Positions 1-5,482 of a DNA stretch of 6,881 bases are shown here, piece after piece (the first letter of the stretch is position 1; each line of letters begins with the position of its first letter). Position numbers and translations under genes: made by a program. Location of the stretch: contig DASSZD010000203.1 in assembly GCA_035702985.1 (NCBI GenBank), forward strand, positions 1-6,881, read 5' to 3'. The notes under the pieces were generated by a model. It ran no database searches, had not been told where the DNA came from, and saw only the letters and a list, made by a program, of their open reading frames with translations. Origin of the DNA: JAKAXG01 sp035702985 (GTDB lineage: Bacteria > Actinomycetota > Acidimicrobiia > Acidimicrobiales > Palsa-688).

Positions 1-154
1 CGGTCGTGGTGCTTCCGGTCGCCTTGGTTGTGGTCGTCGTCGCCTTGGCGGTCGTGGTGGTGGGGCAGGGTGGCGTGGTGGTGACGGTCGGCAGCGTGGT
101 CGTGGTCGTGGTGGACGGCGGGGCGGAGGTCGTGGTCGTCGGCGGTGGGGCGGC
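1..154 (-). repeat. Low-complexity Thr/Pro-rich coding tract
   Basis: Residues about 1017-1067 of the surface protein are mostly threonine in runs of three to six (for example PPPTTTTSAPPSTTTTTT), with interspersed Pro, Ala and Lys and one Cys. On the plus strand it reads as repeated ggtcgtggt-like units. Such tracts act as extended, often O-glycosylated stalks or interdomain linkers in secreted actinobacterial proteins. Because the frame continues past the edge, this could be either a linker to another domain or the terminal stalk. The simple repeats are also prone to length variation. Confidence 0.8.
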
Positions 155-3100
155 GCTGACAGTGCCGGCGTCAACCGAGATGTCCTGGCCCAAGTAGCGA
201 TAGGAGACGGTGACGTCGACCGGCGTCTTGGGAGGGCACTGGGACGGCAGGTCGAACGTGTAGGGGAAGTCCGGTCCGGACAGTCCCTGGTTGGTGGCGC
301 AGAACTGGGCCGGGCCGTGGTCCAGGTTGCTGTGCGAGGACACGGCCCAGTCGCCTCCTGCGGACATCGGCCCGGAACCGGTGGCCGACACCACCACGTG
401 GTTCTGGCACAGGACCACCACGCAGGTCTGGCTGTACGACACTGCGAAGGAGTACTGGGGTTGGGTGCCGATGGCGAACCGGGCGGTGATCTGGGGGGAC
501 GGACCGCCGTAGGGGTCGGGCGAGGCGGTGTCTCGGAGGGTCAGGGACAGGCTGCAGTCACCACCGCTGTTGACGAGGTCCATGGGGTAGCCGATCCGGC
601 CACCTGACACCGTGGCGTCGGTCTCGGAGATGGCGGTGGACCCGCAGCTGAGGAGCGCCCCGGACGCCTTCAACGGGCCGGCCGGCAGGTCCGGCGGGAA
701 GACCACGCTGATGGACCCGGTGTTCGGGTCGCTGCCGACGGTGGGGATGACCCTGGTGCCACCCTGCAGGTCGGCCGGCCAGGGCAGCGTCTGGGAAAAA
801 GAGCTGCCCGTCACCGTCACCGCCGCATCGGGATGTCCCGCCGGGTAGATGCTCACGGAGGGAGTGAACTGCTGCCCGGCGGGCAGCCCGCTGACGGTCA
901 CCTTCGGCTGGTTGGTGGGACCCACCGTCCGGCCGTCGATGCTGTAGACGAAGTCGGTCTCCGACGGCTGGGTGCCGAAAGCCTCGACGGGGTTCCCGGT
1001 GACCGACACCTGGAGGGTGGCGGTGATGGTCGAACCGGTGGCCGCCCCGGACCCGCTGAGCGACAGGGCCGCGGCGTTGGGTGGCCGCCAGGCCTGGGTG
1101 CACGCCCCGTCGCCGGTCGGATTACCGGTCAGTCCGGATGCCAGAACACCCTGCACGGAGAAGGAGAGGGACTCGCCGAGCAGGCCCAGGTTGTCGGCGT
1201 TGATGGTCACCGAGTCGGTGCCACCTGCGACCTGCACGGTCGGGGGGGTGCCGACGTAGCTGCCGCCGCACCCCGAGCCGATCACCGACCACTGGTCGGC
1301 GGGGACCACGCAATTGGGGTTCTGGGCCTCGGTGCAGGGCTTCCACGACACCACCCAGTTCCCCTGGCCGTCCGAGGCGGTGGACACCGACAGCGGGGCG
1401 TCGGGTCCCCGGGCGGCGGTGGTGAACGTGGCCGGTGTGGAGGGGGTGGACTGCTTGTTGATGTAGGCGGTCACCACCACCGAGTAGCGGGTGGCCGGCC
1501 GCAAACCGGTGAAGAGGTACTGGTTCTGGCCGTACACCACCTGGGTGGGGTTGGCCGGCTGGTGCGAGCCGGACAGGGCGGTCACCTGCACCGACCACGA
1601 CGAGGGCTCGCAGTCGGTCTGGTCGAGCAGCTCGTAGGACCAGGCGATGAGAGCGGTGCCCGACGATGGGGTGATGGCGGTGACCTGGGGGGCGTACGGC
1701 TTCTGGGTGGTGTTGGCGCAGGTGACCTGCTGGCTGACCGGCTGGGACACCGGGACGGGCTGGCTGGTGGGCGGCTGCCCCGGCTTCTGGGATCCCTTGG
1801 AGTTGGATCCGGCCGGGGTGGTGGTCGGGCTGGTGACGTTGAGGTCGGCCGGCCCGGTGGTGCTGACGGCCACCGCCAGGCTCTTGTCCACCACCGCCGG
1901 CGGCCGGGAGCCGTCGGTGAACACGACGACGGCCTCCAGGCTCTGGGGGTTGTTGAAGACGACCCTGGGCCCGTCGGCGAGGACCTCGGCGCCCTGGAAG
2001 CTGTCCTTCTCGGAGCTGCTCCTGAGCGGATAGACGGAGGCCCCCCTCACCGGCGCCATGTGCCCGTTGGCCGGGTCGATGGTCCACAGGGTGGGCTGGG
2101 GGGAGACCGTCTGATCGAGGGTGTAGAGGAAGCCCCGGGAGTACACCGGGGTGACCGGCTGGGACGCTGCACTGAAGCCCGATAGGCGGTAGGGACCCGA
2201 GGGGCGGCCGGACCGGTCGACCCCGAAGAGGGACCAGCCGGACTTCTCGTGGGCCAGGAACCACAGGTCGGGCCCGGCTCCGGTGACCGCCAGGATGCGG
2301 TCCGCCGACCGGCTGGCCGGCACCGCCACAGTGGACGGGCGGGACCCGGCGGCGGCCGGGAACAGCCGCACCGAGCCCGGCGAGGCGATTCCGGTCATGC
2401 CGGCGGCCGACTCGACGGCATCGGCGCCGCAGTTGCCGGCCGGCTTGTCCCGAGTGGTGACGTCGAGGCTCTCCTGGCCGGTGGCCGACGGCTGCAGGTA
2501 GTCGGCCCGGCACCCCTTGGCGGTGGCCACCAGGGCCCACAGACCCCGGCCCGAAACGGCCGCACCCCCGGCCTGGAGCGAGACCGTGCCGTCCAGGGAG
2601 GCGAACCCGAGGGGGGTGACGGACGTTCCGGGCGCCTTGGCCGCGGCCGCGACGGTGGGCCGGCCCACCAGGGAGACGGTGGATTTGGGGGCGGAACGCA
2701 GGATGTAGGCGTCCGACCCGGCCCCGAGACCTTCAGCTCCGGTCAGGCCGGTCAGGGTGCCGAGCCCGACGCCCGTCCCGTGGGGGTCTGTGACGTAGTC
2801 GTCACGCTCGAGGAAGTTGAACGCCCCGTCCTTGCGGTTGACCAGCACCGTCCCGTCCGAAACGGGCACGGACTGCACGTCCCCGTAGCTGTTGGCCCCG
2901 ACCTGGCCGTTGACCCCCTGGAGGCGGACCGTCACCTGGGCGGTGGCCACGTTGATGACGGTGAGCGGCCTGGAGTCCTCCAGCACCAGCGAGCCACCGA
3001 ACAGCGACGGGCGGGCCGCCGAGGCGGGCTGGCCGGATGCCGCCGCCCACAGCAGGCCACCCAGCACGGCCACGACCAGAGCCATGCCGACCAGGGCCCC

Positions 3101-3202
3101 GGCCGGGCCGAACGAAACGCCGGGCGCGCCCGGGGAGGGCTGACCGAAACGGATCCTTGATCGGCCCGGGTCGTCGGGCCCGGGGGTCTGGGCATCAGTC
3201 AT
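1..3202 (-). CDS. Membrane-anchored multidomain surface protein with fibronectin III-like domains (C-terminus outside window)
   Basis: An uninterrupted frame starts with ATG at 3202 and stays open for 1067 codons to the window edge, so the C-terminus is missing. An in-frame TGA lies just upstream with no alternative start between, and a weak GGCGGA precedes the ATG. Seen in the translation: a short Pro/Gly/Arg-rich cytoplasmic tail (1-35); one hydrophobic helix (about 36-55, core MALVVAVLGGLLW); a beta-rich, propeller-like region (about 62-452) with blade-like strings such as DLWFLAH near 312 and LYTLD near 359, and Cys231/Cys258 that could pair; a Pro/Gln/Ser linker (about 455-500); a fibronectin III-like module (about 501-597) with a central Trp strand and the hallmark LRPATRYSVVVTAY; a second, more divergent one with four or more Cys (about 599-704); further beta-rich modules to about 1014; then a Thr-rich tract. 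It is probably exported by the helix as a signal anchor and acts outside the cell in adhesion, envelope or carbohydrate interaction; the exact role is unknown. It is divergent from the sigma-factor gene. Similar actinobacterial proteins can sit beside MoxR/DUF58 genes, but that context is outside this window. Confidence 0.85.
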   Translation of the reverse strand, partial: MTDAQTPGPDDPGRSRIRFGQPSPGAPGVSFGPAGALVGMALVVAVLGGLLWAAASGQPASAARPSLFGGSLVLEDSRPLTVINVATAQVTVRLQGVNGQVGANSYGDVQSVPVSDGTVLVNRKDGAFNFLERDDYVTDPHGTGVGLGTLTGLTGAEGLGAGSDAYILRSAPKSTVSLVGRPTVAAAAKAPGTSVTPLGFASLDGTVSLQAGGAAVSGRGLWALVATAKGCRADYLQPSATGQESLDVTTRDKPAGNCGADAVESAAGMTGIASPGSVRLFPAAAGSRPSTVAVPASRSADRILAVTGAGPDLWFLAHEKSGWSLFGVDRSGRPSGPYRLSGFSAASQPVTPVYSRGFLYTLDQTVSPQPTLWTIDPANGHMAPVRGASVYPLRSSSEKDSFQGAEVLADGPRVVFNNPQSLEAVVVFTDGSRPPAVVDKSLAVAVSTTGPADLNVTSPTTTPAGSNSKGSQKPGQPPTSQPVPVSQPVSQQVTCANTTQKPYAPQVTAITPSSGTALIAWSYELLDQTDCEPSSWSVQVTALSGSHQPANPTQVVYGQNQYLFTGLRPATRYSVVVTAYINKQSTPSTPATFTTAARGPDAPLSVSTASDGQGNWVVSWKPCTEAQNPNCVVPADQWSVIGSGCGGSYVGTPPTVQVAGGTDSVTINADNLGLLGESLSFSVQGVLASGLTGNPTGDGACTQAWRPPNAAALSLSGSGAATGSTITATLQVSVTGNPVEAFGTQPSETDFVYSIDGRTVGPTNQPKVTVSGLPAGQQFTPSVSIYPAGHPDAAVTVTGSSFSQTLPWPADLQGGTRVIPTVGSDPNTGSISVVFPPDLPAGPLKASGALLSCGSTAISETDATVSGGRIGYPMDLVNSGGDCSLSLTLRDTASPDPYGGPSPQITARFAIGTQPQYSFAVSYSQTCVVVLCQNHVVVSATGSGPMSAGGDWAVSSHSNLDHGPAQFCATNQGLSGPDFPYTFDLPSQCPPKTPVDVTVSYRYLGQDISVDAGTVSAAPPPTTTTSAPPSTTTTTTLPTVTTTPPCPTTTTAKATTTTTKATGSTTT
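3038..3097 (-). other. Transmembrane signal-anchor segment of the surface protein
   Basis: Codons 36-55 encode an uninterrupted hydrophobic stretch (ALVGMALVVAVLGGLLWAAA) preceded by a tail carrying Arg14, Arg16 and Arg18 and followed by polar, beta-rich sequence. The positive-inside rule puts the N-terminus in the cytoplasm and the rest outside. The following SGQPASAA could be a signal-peptidase site (AXA-like), so release after cleavage is an alternative to permanent anchoring. Confidence 0.7.
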
Positions 3203-3236
3203 GGGGTGTCCGCCAGGAGCAGGGTGTCGGCCCGGG

Positions 3237-3242
3237 AAGATA
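3237..3242 (-). promoter_or_regulatory. Candidate -10 element (TATCTT) for the surface-protein gene
   Basis: Read on the minus strand, TATCTT fits the TAnnnT pattern of actinobacterial housekeeping promoters and would give a start near 3230 and a leader of about 28 bases before the ATG at 3202. No good TTGACA-like -35 box stands 16-18 bases upstream, which is common in high-GC actinobacteria, so the call rests on the -10 and its position only. Confidence 0.4.
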
Positions 3243-3252
3243 CCTGATCAGG
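3243..3252. promoter_or_regulatory. Perfect palindrome CCTGATCAGG abutting the candidate -10 box
   Basis: The ten bases are self-complementary and lie directly upstream of the proposed TATCTT box, in the promoter spacer of the leftward gene. A site there would block or position RNA polymerase, so it is a candidate operator half or core. A 10-bp palindrome can also occur by chance. Confidence 0.3.
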
Positions 3253-3355
3253 GCAAATGGGTGTTCCACGCCGGCGCCGACGGCACCGGACACCACGCCC
3301 CGTCGCTGTCCCCCGCAGTGATCCCGAACCTCAACCGGGGCCTCCCCGCCCTCAT

Positions 3356-3371
3356 CCCGGCAGCCGCCGGG
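3356..3371. repeat. GC-rich inverted repeat CCCGGC-AGCC-GCCGGG
   Basis: The two 6-base arms are perfectly complementary around a 4-base loop, mid-way in the divergent intergenic region. There is no T-tract on either strand, so it is not an obvious intrinsic terminator. In DNA of this composition such a stem could be incidental. Confidence 0.3.
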
Positions 3372-3390
3372 TCGCCTGGGAGCATAGCTG

Positions 3391-3412
3391 CCCGGTCGGG
3401 CCGTGGACCGGG
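3391..3412. promoter_or_regulatory. Inverted repeat CCCGGTC-N8-GACCGGG
   Basis: Two perfectly complementary 7-base arms flank an 8-base spacer. The centre lies only about 22 bases from that of the next dyad (3416-3431), so the two could be bound on nearly the same face of the helix. Its location upstream of the sigma gene suggests a regulator site or a structured leader. The regulator is not identifiable from sequence. Confidence 0.35.
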
Positions 3413-3415
3413 ACT

Positions 3416-3431
3416 TGCGTACAGCTACGCA
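3416..3431. promoter_or_regulatory. Candidate operator dyad TGCGTA-CAGC-TACGCA
   Basis: Two perfect 6-base arms surround a 4-base spacer. Unlike most of the surrounding sequence the arms are only half G+C, which makes chance complementarity less likely and resembles homodimeric repressor sites (TetR, GntR or similar). It lies about 118 bases upstream of the sigma-factor start and 214 bases upstream of the surface-protein start, so it could serve either promoter. No cognate regulator gene is present in the window. Confidence 0.4.
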
Positions 3432-3447
3432 TTCCGGCCGCAACGAT

Positions 3448-3473
3448 GATTGGATTGTGCCCGGATCGGGTAG
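3448..3473 (+). promoter_or_regulatory. Weak SigB/SigF-like promoter candidate upstream of the sigma gene
   Basis: GGGTAG at 3468-3473 differs by one base from the GGGTAT -10 known for SigB/SigF-type sigma factors, and GATTGG at 3448-3453, spaced 14 bases upstream, is a poor match to the GTTTAA-like -35. If real it would imply autoregulation, which is common for this sigma group. The -35 match is too weak for a firm call. Confidence 0.2.
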
Positions 3474-3507
3474 GTCTCAAACCGGTCCACCACGAGCCAC
3501 CCGGGAT

Positions 3508-3536
3508 CGCCCCGGTGCCCGGTGCCCGGTGGGGCG
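3508..3536 (+). promoter_or_regulatory. Leader hairpin with tandem heptamers touching the sigma-gene ribosome binding site
   Basis: CGCCCC (3508-3513) can pair perfectly with GGGGCG (3531-3536). The loop is made of the tandem unit CCGGTGC, CCGGTGC, CCGGTGG (3512-3532). The 3' arm ends in the first G of the Shine-Dalgarno sequence GGAGG (3536-3540), so folding would crowd or partly mask the site. This is a candidate translational control element; no ligand or protein partner is evident. Confidence 0.35.
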
Positions 3537-3540
3537 GAGG
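3536..3540 (+). promoter_or_regulatory. Ribosome binding site GGAGG fixing the GTG start of the sigma gene
   Basis: GGAGG stands 9 bases before GTG at 3550. Two in-frame stops, TAG and TAA at 3541-3546, lie between them, so no earlier start is possible and the GTG is well supported. Confidence 0.75.
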
Positions 3541-3549
3541 TAGTAAGAG

Positions 3550-4863
3550 GTGACGTTCACCACGTCGTTGTTGCGGGAATGGGATCTCCTCCAGAAGCAG
3601 GTGATGCCCGCCCTTCTCGACGTGGCCCCGTCCCGGCCGCCGCAGGTCTGGACGGTCGGACACGCTCAGGACGCGGTGGCCCTGGCCGTCGCCTACCACC
3701 ATGCCTGGGGGGATTCGGAGAGCGCCGACATCAGCGTGTTCCTGCCCGGCCCGGCCGGCGGCCCGGAGCGGGTGCACTTCGGGCTGGCCGACATCCGGTG
3801 CCTGCCGACGGACCGGCGGAGCCAGGCCTTCGTGCGGCAGGAGCACCACTACGTACCCAGCCCGTTGCTGATGGGCCGGGTGATCCTGGCCGTTCCGGCC
3901 CAGCCGGTCGACCTGGTGTCGATCCGGGCCCGCAGCCAGGAGGAGGACCGGCCCGGGCGCCGGCCCCAGGCCCGGGGGACGGCCTTCTGCCAGGCCCGGG
4001 CGGCCATGGGACGGCTACGGCGGGGCGGCCACGTGCTGTTCGCCGAGCCCCCGCCCGAGGGGCTGCTCACCGCCGGTCAGTTCCGGCCGCTGGGCGGTTC
4101 CGGGCGGCTGTTCGAGAAGCTCACCGAGCCGTCCGAACCGGAGCGCCCGGCGAACGGCGGCCCCCGCTGCGCCGCCACCCTGGCGTCGCGGGAGGAGCAG
4201 GCCCGCCTGGTGGAATCCCATTTCAACCTGGCCCGGTCGCTGGCCCGGCGGTTCGCCCATCACGGCGAGCTGGCCGACGACCTGGAGCAGGTGGCCCTGC
4301 TGGCCCTGGTCAAGGCGGCCGGCCGCTACAGCTCCGACCACGGGTCCTCGTTCGCCACTTTCGCTACCGCCAGCGTCCTGGGCGAGCTGAAGCGCCACTT
4401 CCGGGACAAGACCTGGATGCTGCGGGTACCGCGATCCCTGCAGGAGACCTACCTGGCGGTCAAGACCGCCCGCGAGGAGCTGGGCCAGACCCTCCGCACC
4501 TCACCCACGGTGCAGCAGATCGCCGCCCACCTGCGCATCACCGAGGAGGCCGTGCTCTCGGCCATGGAGGCCGGCGACAGCTACTGGCCGGCGTCGCTCG
4601 ACGCCCCGCGCCGGGGCGAGGAGGACCTGGTAACCGAGGTACCGGTCATCGACGCCGAGTTCGATGTCAGCCTGGACCGGCGCCAGTTGCGGGAATCGCT
4701 GCCCAAGCTCGACGAGCGGGAGAGGCTCATCATCAAGCGTCTCTACTTCGACGGGTGCACCCAGCGGCGGGTGGCCGAGGAGATCGGGGTCAGCCAGATG
4801 CAGGTCTCCCGGCTGATGGCCCGCAGCCTGGACAAGCTCCGGGGCTACTTCGGACAGGCCTGA
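3550..4863 (+). CDS. SigB/SigF-family RNA polymerase sigma factor with N-terminal degenerate CheR-like methyltransferase domain
   Basis: The 437-residue product is much longer than a usual SigB/SigF protein (about 250-280). Residues about 215-434 are a full group 3 sigma factor: region 2 with DDLEQVALLALVKAAGRY (243-260), FATFATASVLGELKRHFRDK (268-287) and WMLRVPRSLQE (289-299); region 3 with TVQQIAAHL (320-328); region 4 with LPKLDERERLIIKRLYF (384-400) and helix-turn-helix QRRVAEEIGVSQMQVSRLMA (405-424). Residues about 1-191 follow the order of a CheR-type SAM methyltransferase: TSLLREWDLL like the FFRD entry, VMPALL, VWTVGHAQDAVALA (33-46) where CheR has WSxGCxTGEExYSLA, LPTDRRSQAFVRQEHHYVPS (85-104), PVDLVSIRA (119-127) where CheR has FDLIxCRN, LRRGGHVLFAEPP (156-168), and a closing F-R-P-L-G (178-182) and LFEK (187-190). 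The SAM-loop glycine/glutamate pattern, the acidic ATDI motif and the CRN motif are replaced, so catalysis is doubtful. I infer a sensory or autoinhibitory domain controlling the sigma factor. It starts at GTG and is followed by DUF1360 70 bases later. The sigma assignment is near certain; the CheR-like one rests on motif order only. Confidence 0.9.
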   Translation: MTFTTSLLREWDLLQKQVMPALLDVAPSRPPQVWTVGHAQDAVALAVAYHHAWGDSESADISVFLPGPAGGPERVHFGLADIRCLPTDRRSQAFVRQEHHYVPSPLLMGRVILAVPAQPVDLVSIRARSQEEDRPGRRPQARGTAFCQARAAMGRLRRGGHVLFAEPPPEGLLTAGQFRPLGGSGRLFEKLTEPSEPERPANGGPRCAATLASREEQARLVESHFNLARSLARRFAHHGELADDLEQVALLALVKAAGRYSSDHGSSFATFATASVLGELKRHFRDKTWMLRVPRSLQETYLAVKTAREELGQTLRTSPTVQQIAAHLRITEEAVLSAMEAGDSYWPASLDAPRRGEEDLVTEVPVIDAEFDVSLDRRQLRESLPKLDERERLIIKRLYFDGCTQRRVAEEIGVSQMQVSRLMARSLDKLRGYFGQA

Positions 4864-4890
4864 CCCTCCACCCGGCGCCCGCAGGGGGTT

Positions 4891-4924
4891 CCCAGGCCGG
4901 TTCGGCCATGCCCGGCCTGGGCAT
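4891..4924 (+). terminator. Strong hairpin with overlapping alternative stem between sigma and DUF1360 genes
   Basis: CCCAGGCCGG (4891-4900) is perfectly complementary to CCGGCCTGGG (4912-4921) around an 11-base loop. The loop and 3' arm also form a second stem, ATGCCC (4908-4913) with GGGCAT (4919-4924), which cannot coexist with the first. There is no U-tract, so it may be a U-less actinobacterial terminator, an attenuator, or an mRNA-processing element adjusting DUF1360 output relative to the sigma factor. It ends 9 bases before the DUF1360 ATG. Confidence 0.45.
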
Positions 4925-4933
4925 CTACCTGGG

Positions 4934-5458
4934 ATGGACTTACCGGGTGCAGGCGACAGGATCGCGTCGGAGATCAGGGCGTGGGAGGACCGCTACTCCC
5001 ACGGCGAGGAACGCCCTCTCGGCTCCTACCTGGGGCTGCTCATCACCTACCTGAGCGGCGTCGCCGCCCTCATCGCCACCGGGTGGGTGCGCAGGGTCCG
5101 GGTACCGGAGCGGGTCCCGGCGGCCGATCTGGGACTTCTGACAGTGGCGGTGTTCCGGGCCAGCCGGCTGGTCACCAAGGACTCGGTCACCGCCGCCCTC
5201 CGGGCCCCTTTCACCGAGTACAAGGAGCCGGCCGGCCACGGGGAGGTCAACGAGGAGGTGGTCGGCACCGGGCCCCGCCACGCCGTGGGCGAGCTGGTGA
5301 GCTGCCCGTTCTGCATATCGGTGTGGTTGGCCACCGTCGGCATGTTCGCCATGCTGGCGTTCCCCCGGGCCGCCCGGGTGGTCTGCTCGGTCCTGGGCGC
5401 GGTGGCCGGCGCCGACGCCCTGCAGTTCGTGTACTCGGCGCTGGGCCGGGCGGCCTGA
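4934..5458 (+). CDS. DUF1360 family membrane protein
   Basis: The 174-residue product matches the DUF1360 family by its hallmark order: VAVFRASRLVTKDSVTAALRAPFT (about 71-94, RL.T.DSVT..LRAPFT), GHGEVNEEVVGTGPRHAVGEL (101-121) and CPFCISVWLA (124-133), where Cys124 and Cys127 form a CxxC beside a Trp. Hydrophobic segments at about 29-51, 63-80, 125-143 and 146-168 indicate an inner-membrane protein with several passes. The function of the family is not established; a Bacillus sporulation-associated protein (YjcA) belongs to it as I recall. The ATG at 4934 is the only plausible start in frame, and it has no clear Shine-Dalgarno sequence, which suggests coupling to, or low translation after, the upstream sigma-factor gene. 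It ends 24 bases before the convergent hemerythrin gene. Confidence 0.88.
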   Translation: MDLPGAGDRIASEIRAWEDRYSHGEERPLGSYLGLLITYLSGVAALIATGWVRRVRVPERVPAADLGLLTVAVFRASRLVTKDSVTAALRAPFTEYKEPAGHGEVNEEVVGTGPRHAVGELVSCPFCISVWLATVGMFAMLAFPRAARVVCSVLGAVAGADALQFVYSALGRAA

Positions 5459-5482
5459 CCGCTCAGGCGGGCTCCGGTCCGG

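Larger units (their letters stand above)
3203..3549. other. Divergent intergenic control region (347 bases, no gene)
   Basis: This stretch separates the leftward surface-protein gene from the rightward sigma-factor gene and must hold both promoters. I see no credible gene in it: the open frames on both strands lack ribosome binding sites and family-like sequence. It holds five perfect inverted repeats (3243-3252, 3356-3371, 3391-3412, 3416-3431, and the stem 3508-3513/3531-3536) and a tandem heptamer, each listed separately where informative. No tRNA or recognisable riboswitch was found. Confidence 0.75.

Noticed and set aside
1..160. Tandem ggtcgtggt-like repeats as a CRISPR or satellite array
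   Set aside because: The units are short and irregular without spacers, and are explained by threonine codons in the surface-protein frame.
833..2185. Long plus-strand open frame (450 residues)
   Set aside because: It is antisense to the surface-protein gene, is dominated by Gly, Arg, Val and His as expected from reading GC-rich codons backwards, and has no family-like motifs.
1122..2540. Minus-strand open frame of 472 residues
   Set aside because: It is the same strand as the surface-protein gene but in another frame; the sequence is Arg/Pro/His-rich noise, while the frame from 3202 gives coherent beta-rich domains without interruption.
3250..3305. GGGCAAA at 3251-3257 as part of a c-di-GMP (GEMM) riboswitch
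   Set aside because: The other conserved pieces (GACGCAAAGCC and the GGGTAGCGGGGTTACCGATG-like part) are absent.
3203..3549. tRNA or other stable RNA gene in the divergent region
   Set aside because: No cloverleaf with a TTC-type T-loop and acceptor pairing could be built; the visible stems are isolated dyads.
3352..3849. Minus-strand open frame overlapping the intergenic region and the sigma-gene start
   Set aside because: It has no ribosome binding site or recognisable motif, and two thirds of it is antisense to the sigma gene.
3522..5054. Plus-strand open frame of 510 residues overlapping the sigma and DUF1360 genes
   Set aside because: It is out of frame with a clear sigma factor and a clear DUF1360 protein and is Pro/Gly/Arg-rich without motifs.
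5459..5470. Small hairpin CCGC-TCAG-GCGG between the convergent genes as a bidirectional terminator
   Set aside because: The stem is only 4 bp with no T-run on either strand, which is expected by chance at this base composition.
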